Positions 1 through 11,443 of a stretch of DNA of 64,000 nucleotides are shown in pieces; the stretch's first letter is position 1; the number at the start of each line of letters is the position of its first letter. Made by a program: the position numbers and the translations under genes. The notes beneath the pieces are model-generated. The model did no database searches, was not told the origin of the DNA, and worked only from the letters and a program-made list of their open reading frames with translations. Source of the DNA: Lunularia cruciata. Taxonomy: Eukaryota > Streptophyta > Marchantiopsida > Lunulariales > Lunulariaceae. The stretch covers positions 48,932,333 through 48,996,332 of the forward strand of contig OX419756.1 in the NCBI GenBank assembly GCA_948567375.1, read 5' to 3'.

Positions 1-149
1 TTTAAATGCAACACTAAGCTTTAGCTAAAAACCTTCTTGAGACCTTTACCTCCAACAAAATGGATAATTATACTCTTGTTTTCATAGATAATAGATCATT
101 TAGTAAGTAAGATACTTTCTTGTTGGAATATATAATATATTGATAGTGT

Positions 150-760
150 GCCTATGTGCAAAAGGAAACAATATACAATCAACTAATCTTACACACCTCT
201 CGGAAATCCCTTTTGTGCAAAGACACTCTAAATCCTAGTTCTCTATTCCATCCCAAACCATTAAACTTCCTTATCTGCAATAGACAAAATTGACTCTATA
301 ACACTATTTGTAAATAATGAGGTGGAGCCTACACTAATACCCCATAGATTTCTTGGGCCACACAAACTTCCTTATCCGCAATAGACAAAATTGACTTTAT
401 AACACTATTTGTAAATAATGAGGTGGAGCCTACACTAATACCCCATAGATTTCTTGGGCCACACAAACACCATTCACGTCGTGGCCAAATCTATCCAAAG
501 CAAAATAGATGGTTGGTTTCTTCCCCATCCTTCTTGGTAAATACCTCATGATCTTTGAAGAGATCCACTAAAGCAAAGAATGAATCATAATCCATCCTAG
601 TCAGTTGTTTGAATGCAAGCGAATAAAGAGCATGGAAAAATGTTTTGGTTAGTTTTGAACAATGTGCAATATGATTTCTCTCTTTCAAATTAAATACCGT
701 ATGTATGAACTCTTACCACCTCTTGAGTTTATCCATATCATCCTCATCATTTTGCTGAAC
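150..760 (-). pseudogene. PIF/Harbinger (ALP1/HARBI1-like) transposase relic
   Basis: Read on the minus strand, the stretch gives pieces that match the N-terminal half of plant Harbinger-type DDE transposases. A segment with LTRMDYDSFFALVDLFKDH (about 560-610) is followed by GISVGSTSLFTNSVI and SILSIADKEV (about 265-450), and then by FAQKGFPRGV (near 190-215). These correspond to the helical region before the nuclease domain and to the GFPGCVGAIDGT-type start of the DDE domain. Frames change and several stops interrupt it, so it is a decayed copy. The segment with SVGSTSLFTNSVI is present twice because of a 101-bp tandem duplication. No terminal inverted repeats were found inside the window. 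The family assignment rests on remembered consensus, not on a search. Confidence 0.5.
263..464. repeat. 101-bp tandem duplication inside the Harbinger relic
   Basis: Two head-to-tail units, 263-363 and 364-464, differ at only two positions, both C/T. They lie within the transposase relic and duplicate the same piece of its coding sequence, so the duplication happened after the element was dead or caused its death. Confidence 0.9.
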
Positions 761-1189
761 TCCTTTAAATCCGAGGAATGCTCAACAGAATCCCACTCAA
801 TTCAGAATATCAACGATTCTGTATCCTAAGAATCTGACATTTCATCCTCATCCTCTGAAATTTTGTTTAGTGCACAAGCATACTTCTTGATTTCTTTCCG
901 TGTCACTTTACGTGCACTAAGTCAATAAGTCAAGGCATATTTCCAGACAAATCCATTCTTCACATACAAGTATTCTTTTTCCTTTCTCTTTCCACCCTGA
1001 TCTTCATTTTCTGCCCATGGATTCAATACTCTATTTGCCCTCAATGCACATTTTAGAGAACCGGATTTGCAGGCTGGACCTTGAGGTTTTCAGGTAAGAC
1101 ATTTGTCAAACATCGCTGACTAGATCTCTTGGGTTCGCAATCTGACACCTACCATACATTTCATATTCTATTCTCATGACACTAATAAA

Positions 1190-2345
1190 AATTTAGGAAA
1201 AACCCCCCCTATAAAGAACCCCATAAGCAATGTACGGGGGTAACATTTTCATACCCTGTAAAGGTTTACAATAACGAGGCACCTCTCGTAACACTATCCG
1301 GGTACCATCCGCACCCCAACCGTAAAGGTTGGCCGCATAGCGTTTTGGATATATATCCAAAACAGGTGAAATCATACCTAACGCAAATGGAAGGAAGTGT
1401 TTGCCCTTTGTACTCTCTACATGCAGGAGCATTTTCATGAAAAAGGCAGCGGATTCAAGGATTTACGGAGTGCAGTGAAGCCTCTCGTCTTTCTAGCGAG
1501 AGATGTGAACATCGAGATGTCGAATGCAACGTGGTCCATGAGTAGGAATCGATCAGTTTCTGCAAAGCAGGTACACTACTTTGGACGGATTTCACATCCT
1601 GATCAGCAGATTTTGAGTCGTATCTATCACTCAATGATATGAATGAATCAACCAGAAGAAGTAAGCGTGTTTATGCGCATAGTCACATTGATTCAAGACG
1701 AAAGAACAAAGACAATCTCGCAGCGTTTGAAGGAGAGAATGTCATAAAAGCTTTTGTACAAACTATGTACCCTGTAGCAAGAGGTCTTTCTCCATCATCA
1801 TGACGTACAGTTCTCCACACCCCACGATTCATTCATGACTGTTGATTCAGTCGTGCGCAGGTCTTTGTTGAAGCCGTTTCCAATGGCAAACTTATTCTAT
1901 GTCATCCTCAAAAGTGGAGCTGCATCAGTCACAGTTCTGGAAAGTCTTATGATGAAGAACCGGAAGAACTGACTCAAGTTCCCAGGATAATCAAGATTTT
2001 TCTTAGGGGTGAAGTCTTATCATCTACCAAAACGGTAGCCCTTCAAATTTATGGCTATTGATGTCGCTAACGTTGAGGAAATCCAAGAGTTTGGTGGTCT
2101 TGAAAAGCAGTTGACTGGTTATCTGTACAGTATACCTCCTTACACAGTGGTGGGGGGAAACCTTGTAAATCTCGTAGCTAGTGATATTCAGAGATCTCGG
2201 CAGTCCTCAGTTTCTTATATAACCAATCTTTTAAATTTAGGTCCTTCATGTATGCACTTGATTTTGGTTTTAAGTGTTTTGGGAGACAATTACTTTTCGG
2301 TTCCCTCTCTTACGAAATTTTACTATCTAAATTTCAACTAAATAT
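1190..2345. other. Unrecognised GC-balanced stretch, possible gene or transposon remnant
   Basis: Base composition is much less AT-rich than the following 2 kb and resembles the gene island at 10-13 kb. Plus-strand reading frames of 81 and 96 codons lie at 1397-1642 and 2051-2341, but they are in different frames, separated by stops, and neither recalls a known family. A minus-strand frame at 1193-1438 is equally uninformative. I could not build a spliced model. It may be a broken host gene, a retrocopy or part of the neighbouring transposon. Confidence 0.25.
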
Positions 2346-4505
2346 CTAAATCAAAGGGACTTTTAAAAAACAGTTTCAATCTTTTGAAGTAGTATGATAA
2401 GATGATTTCCATTCAAAACACCTTCTCTTTCCAGCTTGAGGCATACATGACGTTAAAATTAATGTAACTAGTGAGAACAACACATCAATGTTAGTCGTCT
2501 TTGAATTTCTTATAATATTGGAAAATTTTAATGTATAGGGAAAATAATTATTTTTTTATTCAAGTGAGATTATAGAAAGTAGGTAGTAATTGAAAAATAA
2601 AACTAATAACAAGTAAGTTTATTTCTTGATATCGAATGAAAGCCAGTTAGTTGCTAAGTAGGTTAGCTAAGTTATTGAGCAGGTTAGACATTACTGATTG
2701 GCTCGGCTTACTTAGTCAAGTAAAGTAGAAAATTAAATCAGTTACGTAAAGCAGAGACTTAAATGACTTCTCCCATTAAGTTCTCAGAAGATTACCTCAA
2801 TGCTAGATAATTAAATAAGTGTCTTCAACAAAGTTACTAACTTGATTAGTGATCTCATTCACATTCTACTGGTATAATAAAATCTTTATTGTTTGACATG
2901 ATACTATCTATGCCCATACTTGATTTAACTTCCTATAGTAATTGAAGTAGTGAAAATCATTCTTCAAATTTTCTAGATCTATATGGAAATTTCAAGTATC
3001 TTCAATGTTCATTGAGAAATCTCTATCATTAATCTCTAATTTAGAAATTCTTGGTAATTTAAAGAATCCATTTTATGCTATCCAATTATTAATAATTATA
3101 AAGAAACTTTGGTAGTGTAATTAAAATTCATCAATTATAAGAAAATAAAGTTTGATCAGAAATTATCAATATACACCTAAAATATTCAAACATTCAGTAC
3201 AATTCAGCATAAGTTAAATTTGCTATGTTATGAAACTAAAAATTCCTCTTTTGAGTAAGTGAAAATAGAAAAAAAATCATATACATTAAAATTATTTAAA
3301 TTTCAAAGTTTTAATAAAGAATTAAAATACTATTCTATGTTTATTTAACAAGTGAAAGATCATGCATAGAATAAGAACTTCCAAGTATTTAAAAGGGAAA
3401 TTTAGCATATCTTAGACATATATCATTTAAGTATATGCTTGATTTCTTGTTTAGGTATAGATCAGGGGGAAGAGAAACAAGTAATCTACAATATATTTTA
3501 TAAATAAGAGAGGAATTCAACATTTTTACAATATGATCTTTGTACCACGGTTACATAATTACCTAAAACTATATATATATAAGATATTTCATTTTATTTT
3601 TAATACTTAATAATTTTATTTTAAATATAATTTTAGAAGATAATATTCTGGTTTTTCATTATTATTGGTAAGGACTAAACTATAAAATTTACTTACTTCA
3701 AGAAATAAAATAAATAGTGATACCATTACCATATAAAGATTACACCCTAAAACTTGAATAATCTATAAATTTGAAACTTGCATTTAATTCAATTTAAGCT
3801 TTGGTTATTAAAGTTTAGATAGTCTAAGAAAAAACTTGAATTAAGTTTATTCTAAGCTTTGAGTATTAATTCAGATATAGTGATTCAAACTTAGAAATTT
3901 TAACATAAAAAGTTTTGCAACTTAGATTACAATGTAAACTTGGTATGTATGATCTTATCTAATAAAATCTCTTATGGTATATTTGGTACCAAACACCAAA
4001 CAAAGACTCATGATTCAAAATCATGAACTGCTAAATCTATCTAAAGCTTATGGGTTGAAATTAGACACGATAGGACAAAAGCAATGACAAGGAGAAAAAA
4101 GGGTGTGCGCAACAAAAAGGAATTTCAAAGTTCTTATGTGTACACTAAGTTATAAATTATAATAAATAAATGATTCTCTTCATCTTCTAATTTTAATTTA
4201 TTGGTGCCCAAATTGAAAGTTGAAAGTCGTGGAGAATTTCATTCTTAAGTGGAAACTAAGTTATAAGTTATAATAAATAGATGACAAATAAATGGTGAAT
4301 TTTGTAGGAAGATATGAATGACTACATAATAAATTTAGACTTTTAAGAATTTGGAGTGATTACTTTAGTATGAAAGATATGCAAGTACTGAGAATTTTTG
4401 TTTTTAATCTCTTTTTTTTATACCTTAGTTCTATTGGAACTTCATTTGTACATTATGAATATATGAAATAGAAACGACTTCTTTTAAGGGTTAAGAGAGT
4501 TAGCA
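2346..4505. other. AT-rich intergenic DNA, no gene seen
   Basis: Very AT-rich sequence with short poly-A and poly-T runs and no open frame worth reporting. No homology to the other repeats in the window was noticed. Confidence 0.6.
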
Positions 4506-4938
4506 TGTAAAAGACCAAATCCGAGGAGAGAAATAGGAGAATGGAAACTCACCTTTGGACACTTGAATGAGGGAAAACTCCGAATGCCTAGCATGAGCTT
4601 TGGCTTTGGTATTTATAGGTAGCATACAAGGCCCTTGAGAAGCTTCCTCAAGCCGCTTTCTTAGAGTGCAAGCCAAGTTAACTAGGAAGCTTTCTCAAGA
4701 AGCTTCCTTCTAGAAGCCGCCTACTTGGCGTGCAAGCTAAGCTAGTTGGAAGCTTCTAGAAGTTTCCTTCTAGAAGCTACTTACTTAAGGTGCAAGCTAA
4801 GCTAATCGGGAAGCTTCCCAAGAAGCTTCCTAGATACTTCCGGAATAGTCTAGGCTACTTTGTCTTATGTGCTACTTCGTAAGCCCGACTTACTTCGTAA
4901 GCCCGACTAACTTTGTCGCTAAACTCCATATTGTTACA
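4506..4938 (-). mobile_element. Solo LTR of chromovirus family A (minus orientation)
   Basis: Read on the minus strand it begins TGTAACAATATGGAG and ends GGTCTTTTACA, like the LTRs of the full element at 27022-32659, and it is about the same length (433 against 426 bp). Its TATAAATA box and its GAAGCTTC and TTCTAGAA arrays are kept. No primer-binding site or coding sequence lies next to it, so it is a solo LTR left by recombination between two LTRs. Flanking pentamers TAGCA (4501-4505) and GAGCA (4939-4943) agree at four of five bases and are probably a decayed target-site duplication. Confidence 0.85.
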
Positions 4939-5297
4939 GAGCATTTACTCATATAAAATTGGATATTTGAGTAATGCTTTTGCAAGTATGAGGAGATATA
5001 AGATAGAGATTGCATATTGCAATCATTATTTTAATGTTAGTTATGGCTTTACTTTTACACATGATGCCTTTTAGAGAGGTCCAATATATACCATAATGTG
5101 GCATAGATCATTTGCCTCAAAAGGGTTAAAAGCTCATATAGAAAAGATCCATAAGTACTATGATTGAACCATGTGAGATGTTCTTTTGAGGAAAAAAAAT
5201 ACATGATATCATTGACATTTAGGTTAACATGCACTATGTTGATTGCCTTGTTGATCTTTTTGAGAATATTGGCCAAGTCATAGATATGGTTAGCATC

Positions 5298-5733
5298 TGT
5301 AATAAGACAAAATTAGCAAAAGAGTTAGTCAGAGCAAATGAGTTAGTAGGATCAACTAATTATAGCAAAAAAGAAGTCAAACTAGCATAATGTTAAGAAT
5401 ATTAAGAATATTCTAAAAATATCTAAGAAACTTCTTGGCAAAAAACTTTTATAAACTTTTGAAGGTTTGAATAGCTTATATGCCAAGTATACAAGCTAAG
5501 CTAGCTATTTAGCTAGCTTAGCTTGTAGCCAAGTAGACGGCTAGCTTGGCTTCCACTCCAAGAAAGGTGGCTTCTAGAAGTAACCTTCCTTGGAAAATTT
5601 GTACTAGTTTTGTACTTAACTTCACTATTAATACCAAAGTCCAAGCTACTACTAGGCATTTGGATTTTTGCTCAAGCAAGAGTTTCCATTGTGATCTTCT
5701 ATTCTCCTATTCCTCTCCTTGGTTTCTACCACA
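5298..5733 (+). mobile_element. Older, diverged LTR related to family A
   Basis: It starts TGTAATAAGACAAAATTAGC and follows the same order of blocks as the family A LTR: AAGAATATTC, GCTTCTAGAAG, a degenerate TATA region with AATACCAAAG, then CTAGGCATTTGGA and a CTCCTATTCCTCTCC tail. Many substitutions and small indels separate it from the other copies. The exact ends and the target duplication are unclear. No coding region of family A follows, so it is a solo LTR or a fragment. Confidence 0.6.
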
Positions 5734-5764
5734 TCCCAAGAAAGTTGTATTTTAGGGCTATTTG

Positions 5765-8700
5765 AGACTAGTTTTCCATATTTATGCTTATTTTATAGGC
5801 TTCTTCATGCACTCAATGATGACACTAGATAGGTTTTTTTGCTTACCTCTTGATCTATTTTGGCATGTGATCCTTGGATGAGTTAGCATGGTTCTTATTC
5901 TCTTACTCCAATGATGGTGTCCTTGTTATATTAGAAGGGAGGTATATAGGGCACAGAGAAGTAGCTATTAGATTTTTTAGATTTTGAGGTATGAATTAGG
6001 CTATCATACAAGGAGTTCTATCCATGCTATATGTTTTAGGAGATAGTTTTAGCAACACGATACTACTTATTCTACTTGCTCACAATAGAATAGGAGCTTG
6101 GTCTAGCTAAAGAGTATTGTAGAGTAACACAAGCCCTGCACTCTTTGTCTATGCCCAATTTCATTGATGACATTGTCTCCTTCCTAGGCCTATACATCCT
6201 CTACAAGGAGAAGTAGTATTATTATGTCTTGGAGTATAAACTCAAGGAGCTATTATATCTTGATAGATCTCTTTTTCCACATCTATTATGCATAGCTCTA
6301 CATGTCTACTCAAGAGGCTGTTCAAGGACATCTTATGAGCATCTTAAAGATTACTTCCAAGTAAATGATTCCTCTAATGGTTTTATAGAGTTGTTTTAGG
6401 TAGTTGTAGCAATATTGAGGATGTAGATTACTATATATCAATTAGTCATGTACTAGTCGCTAGTCAACTTCTCTTGATGAGAAGGACACATGTGGCATTA
6501 GATTGATTGCTATTGGGAATGTCTTCTTAAATCTTGTTGCATGTACCATCATCTTTGAACATAGTTCTCATTTCCAACACCTTAATCCACATTAATTTGA
6601 TGTTCCTAAAATTTACAGAGCATGAGACTGTGTTTCTTGGCACTAGAGCACTCTTGGATATCTATCCTGATTAGGTTGTCTTATATGTAGATGTTGAGAA
6701 TACTTTCAATAGAATATCATAAGCATCTCTCTGTAGAAAGCTTTAAGATGCTAGTGAATCCTAGGTAAATTTAATTATTTTGGGATGATCCTTCTAAAGT
6801 TCAACTTCTCTTGACTAGCAATATAACTTCTTACAAGTTGTTACAACTTGTTAGTGAAAAATAAGAAGATCCTTTAAGTGTATCACTATTTGCCATGACT
6901 CATCTTTAGCTCTCTTGCTTATTACTTTGGCAATGTTAGGTTGTTTAATTATCTCCTTGGTAAACAATACACACGTTGTGTGCCTTATAAACTAGATTAG
7001 GCAAGCCTTTGACCACTTGACTACTGAGCTTCATCTTGTAAGCTTGATTATCAAGGTATAAAAGTGTTGTGCATAATCCCTTATAGGTATTCCTCCTCAC
7101 CTCTACCTTCCAAAGAAGTGATACATATCTACAAATGGCTTATGAATTCTTAGAGTGCAAACAAGGTCTAAGGATTTTATCACACTTTTTTTAAACATTG
7201 CCTTATAGAATATAACACTCATGTGTACTACCTTTATCTTTTAAAGAGTCCATAGCATTTAGTATACTCTCTTCTAGTATTGTATTGCTCATTTACTTGC
7301 TCATTTACTAACCCATCTACTTTAAAGAATCTCCCTACTTCTTCAACCTTCATATCACATTTGAGAGCCTTTGATAGGAAGATCATGGAAGTCTTGGTGA
7401 TATTACTAGACAAGGACTTTTGAGTGTGTGATAGTGGACTTGGTGCATAAAGAAACATCTCTATCAATCACGTGTGGAGGAGTAAACCTACAATCTATAG
7501 ATAAGATGACACTTATCATATTTTTGGGTACTTGAGTACTCTTTGCACCTTTGCTTTTCTCTCATTTTGTGATTGTTAATAGGCCAATCTTGGAGATGTG
7601 TGATATCAAGATGGAGGAGGGATTCTTTTGTAGGTACTATTGGGGCATATGAGATATGCCCCCATAGTACACACAAGCATGAGATGATCTTCCACACTTT
7701 GCTTATTTGCCTTTTTATGTGACTAAAGGTTTGTAGTCTTCCTTGATGGACCAATAATTTTAGTAGTCTCTTACATTCTCTTCTATTTGCACATCCATTC
7801 CTTGTGCTACTAGGGTATGTTTTAACTCTTGCTTTGATTAGGGTGTATGCTCTTGGATTCTAGCTTGACCTTATAGTAGTGTATTTCAACTTGCACTAGC
7901 TACTTTCTCTACAATAACAAGAGTATAGACTCAATAATAGTACATTCTGACTTGCATTGGTTCCAACCTATTGATCTTGTAAAGCTAAAGAAGTCTCCTT
8001 GGACTTGGACCCTTTGGTCAAGTGTATTGCTTTGGTTGGCTCTCTCCTCTATTGCTCTCTCCTCTATTGCACGTGTGGCACTCAATGATGCTTTTTATAT
8101 ATTGATGAGGTTCCATCTATGTTTATTCACTATATTTGTATATTCATTAGTTAATTTGTGAGTGAGTTATTACTTTAGATCTAGTAAAAGTCCATATGAT
8201 TTTTTATCCTACCGCTATTCCCATATAGATGTAGATATAGAGATATAGTGTTTTCTATTTTTATATTCATTATTTAATTTGCGAGTGAGGTATTACTTTA
8301 GATCTAATAAAATTCCATATGATTTGTTATCCTACCATGATTTGCATTAGAGATATAGTGTTTGCCATAGCATGGGAATGTAGATCCTTCACTTAAGGAG
8401 CATTGGCATGTTTTGAAGACAACACAAGTTAAGTTAAACTTATAGTTTACCAAAGATGATCAAGTGATAATAATCAATATTGTAATTATAGATCACTGCA
8501 TGACGCAGTTGTGGAAAGCATACTTATCCATCCCATTGGATGCTACCCAAGTGGCAAGTAGAGCAACAATAGCCAAGATATGTAAGTATAGGAGTATGCA
8601 ACAAGATTGCCTCTTTATTCCTCTAACTTTAGAGCTATATTGGCATTTGATACATTTGTCCAAGATTATGCAACCGCATACCCATATACAAGTATTACTC

Positions 8701-9060
8701 TCTCTTTCATAGTTTATAGTTTACTCTAGATAGCATATGCTCCATAGATAGCTACTCCATCGGTTATTAGTGTATGCACTCCCTAGAAGAACAATCTTAC
8801 TAGATAATGCTTCTTCAAATACTCCTTTTCTTATATAGTTCTCATATCTAACTTATATAACTTTAAGATCTTAGGTCGATTATTAGTGTATGCAATCCGT
8901 AAAAGGACAATACTACTAGATAATGCTTCTTCAAATACTCATTTTCTTATATAGTTCTAATATCTAACTTATATAACTTGAATATCTTAGGTGCAGTAGT
9001 GCAGATTTCTCATATAGACTCTATTGGGGCTTAGCTCCATTTTACCTCTCTTTTTTTTCT
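5765..9060 (+). pseudogene. LINE-like reverse transcriptase relic H
   Basis: This plus-strand region is homologous over several kilobases to the minus-strand relic G at 18960-22000. At about 6645-6745 it encodes a block containing ALLDIYPD, a stop and then VVLYVDVENTFN. The VDVENxFN string fits motif A of a reverse transcriptase (catalytic Asp in the hydrophobic-x-D context followed by AFN/SFN). At 8464-8712 a C-terminal block of 82 codons matches G (DCLFIPLTLELYWH against GHLFVPLALELYGI). Stops and frameshifts are frequent, so it is dead. There are no LTRs, which with the 3'-tail evidence elsewhere argues for a non-LTR element. The exact clade is not determined. Confidence 0.55.
8764..8995. 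repeat. Two tandem units of about 116 bp in the 3' part of relic H
   Basis: The segments starting TTATTAGTGTATGCA at 8764 and 8880 continue in parallel through ACTAGATAATGCTTCTTC and ATCTAACTTATATAACTT. The second unit then runs on into the 3' tail region (GGTGCAGTAGTGCAGAT) that also occurs in relic G. Confidence 0.8.
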
Positions 9061-9325
9061 CTCCATTGTACGGTTTGATGGGGTCTTCCCATCCTTCGTG
9101 TTTTCTACGCGGTCTCCTTCTCTTATAACTTTAAGATCTTAGGTGGAGTAAGACAATTTTCTGCTTATGATGTTACTGGAATCTAACCCCATTTAAGTTG
9201 ACCCCATTTACAGATGTTATTGGAGTTGAACTCATTTACCAACTAGGTTTTATCTTTGTACGGCTTGATGGATCTTCCCCTCGTTCTTGCTTTCCTATGT
9301 GGATCGCCTTTCTCCAATCTAAAGC
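9060..9325 (+). repeat. Two successive copies of the LINE-like 3' tail
   Basis: The tail consensus TTGTACGGCTTGATGGGGTC, followed by a TCTTCCCATCC block and an ACGCGGTCGCC-like end, occurs at about 9066-9120 and again, more diverged, at about 9256-9315. The same tail ends relic G (minus, near 18960-19020) and the isolated insertion at 18368-18436. Two tails about 190 bp apart suggest a second, 5'-truncated copy inserted into or beside the first element, or an internal duplication. Confidence 0.65.
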
Positions 9326-9477
9326 TCTTGATAGCTTTCGTTATTAGATGCTTGCCGATAAGCATGATGATGGTAAGTGATCATCTTTGTTTAATTTCCT
9401 AAGTTGCATTTGCTCTTGAAGAAGTTCAAGAGCAAATGATCTGGTAACCAATGCAAAGGGCGATTCAAGTCTACCGA

Positions 9478-9506
9478 CGTATAATAATAATAATAACAAC
9501 AACAAG
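9478..9506. repeat. Microsatellite (ATA)n followed by (ACA)n
   Basis: A short run of ATA triplets passes directly into AAC/ACA triplets just upstream of the gene island. Confidence 0.85.
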
Positions 9507-9957
9507 GTGAGAATAGTGTCACCTTCTGGTTTCTGGTTATCTTTCTTTTGTCCATAATTTGAGGAAAGATAGATAGTAAAATAATGACAACCGCCGCCAA
9601 ACTTTGCTCGTTTCTTGACTAAAGAACATGCGGAAATTCAGTTACAGCTTGAGCAAGAACGTTTCTGCGCATTCATTCGATGACCACGACGGAACATGAC
9701 ACTCCCAGCTGAGGCTAGTTCCGGTCATGATTGGTGACTGCCCCGGTGTTGTTTCTCTTTTCTTGTTTCAGTTACCCATCGCAGACAAACCCACTCTGAA
9801 CGAAGGCGATAATGTTTTCAGTTTTCGAAACCTCCCGAAACATCGGAATCACAAAGCGGCTGTCCATTTCAACTTGAAATCAGATCGACAAACGCGTATT
9901 GTTCGAGGTCTGAGTCGATTCCTTATCTATCGTTTCAATTGGAATTTGATCTCAGCC

Positions 9958-10221
9958 ATGCCTTCTGGTGTGCTACCCGGAGTTCATCTTGTGCCGGTTC
10001 GAAAATGGCTTTCTGCGGTCATCGGGTCGATGATCCCCGCCTACATTTTCTGGGATCTGGCACGAAACCGGAAAATCTTTGGCGGAACATGTGCTGCGAC
10101 GTACGCTGACAAGAACTGGGAGCAGGAGACACTCGCAAAATTCGACTCGGGCTGGCCCAGAGTGGCTGGGCCACCTTGCGTCATGAATCCTATCACACGC
10201 CAGAATGTTTCCAAGTCATAA
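9958..10221 (+). CDS. Small conserved-looking membrane protein, 87 residues, function unknown
   Basis: The frame starting MPSGVLPG encodes 87 residues. Residues about 18-35 (WLSAVIGSMIPAYIFWDL) form one hydrophobic segment flanked by basic residues, followed by a soluble tail rich in W, P and charged residues that ends VMNPITRQNVSKS. The layout resembles small single-span plant organelle proteins, but I do not recognise the family and give no function. The same frame is open back to an ATG at 9727. I prefer the ATG at 9958 because the upstream 77 codons look like leader sequence and contain a good splice acceptor (CTTGTTTCAG, ending near 9769). The protein is in the GC-balanced island and is tail-to-tail with the CBSX3-like gene. 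Support is composition, codon-like texture and the plausible C-terminus. Homology was not tested. Confidence 0.5.
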   Translation: MPSGVLPGVHLVPVRKWLSAVIGSMIPAYIFWDLARNRKIFGGTCAATYADKNWEQETLAKFDSGWPRVAGPPCVMNPITRQNVSKS

Positions 10222-11443
10222 GCTTGTGAACCATGAGTGTTTCTAAACCCAAGAGAAGAGAGGTGCATATATCTTTACGTACAAAGAGTTTGAATGAAAT
10301 GTAGGGAACATTGCAACCTCCAAACTCCCGTGTCCGACTGAGTGAAAAATGCAATTGCAATTTTCCAGACCAGAGTGTGGTCTACTCGGTCGCTGATGAG
10401 TCATTTCGTCCATGACCTGATTCGCAATTTGCTTTACGATCAGCTTCAGGTGAGGCGATTGAATTGGGGTCGAAACCAGTATCGTAAAACGGGATCGAGA
10501 ATGAGCCCGCAAAAATGTTGGTGCAACTACAGCAAGATCTGTCCTAGGATCAATTGAAGTCTGCAGGTGAAGTTGTTTGGACGACTCCACTGCCGGGAAA
10601 TGGTTGAACTGGTGGTGGAAGTGAGCTTTAGTCGAGCAAACCTTTCACAATGTCTGTTCTGCAGTAGTACTGAGGCGTAACTACTTCAATTTACATTCTC
10701 ATCCCACACAACTTGCAGATTAGAAGGTGCCCGCTTGAAACAATCTCGTACAATGATCCACGGCCGCGTGTGTTCCACAACAGGAGTTGATTCTGTTCTT
10801 TGGAATCAACTCCGGTAAGATTAAACAGACATCGTCATGGAGCACAAATGCTTGGAACATTCACGCCACTAAATGAGAAACTCTTCTATGTATCGTAATT
10901 AAGTTTGCAACTTGAACGCAGTTCAGGTATCAGAATGACTTTTATATTTACATGAATTTTTCCGCCTTGAGCAGCATTTTGGCCTCCATTAGCATACACC
11001 TCAAAAATGGTATAGCAGACCAATCATACGCGAGTAATCTACTCTCGATCGGATTCACAGAATTGTGGCTGCTAAAAGCCTGTTTGTCACTGTGAATGTA
11101 GCCCAGCTGCATCTGCATATCCTCCGAGCACACCAGTAGTCCATGCACCAAAATCACAGTCGAGGATTCGTCTTTTGAGTACGTGAAGCAGAAGACAAGT
11201 TTTCTGCTTTCATCGTCAAGTTAAGTGTCAACAGTGGTTCATAACTGCGTCACTCGATAGATGGTACTGTACTAGGGAGTATTTACATACGTCACATTGT
11301 AACCTCCACTTGATTTAGCTGAATACATCCCCTTAACGTCGGATGCCTTAAAACGGGCGTAAACAGAGAAGACGTAACCCCTGAGCATATATTGGTCATA
11401 GCGCCAATACAGTTGTTACGAGAGTGAAGTAAAGGAGAGAACC
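10222..11443. other. Convergent intergenic region / 3' UTRs
   Basis: This lies between the stop of the plus-strand small ORF and the stop of the minus-strand CBSX3-like gene. It has gene-island composition and several short open frames on both strands, none with recognisable content. Most of it is likely 3' untranslated sequence of the two convergent genes. Confidence 0.5.

Noticed and set aside
263-464. CRISPR-like direct repeats
   Set aside because: There are only two long adjacent units without spacers, in plant transposon DNA.
9727-9957. N-terminal extension of the small membrane protein
   Set aside because: The frame is open, but the extra residues look like translated leader sequence and a splice acceptor lies within. 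I kept the ATG at 9958.
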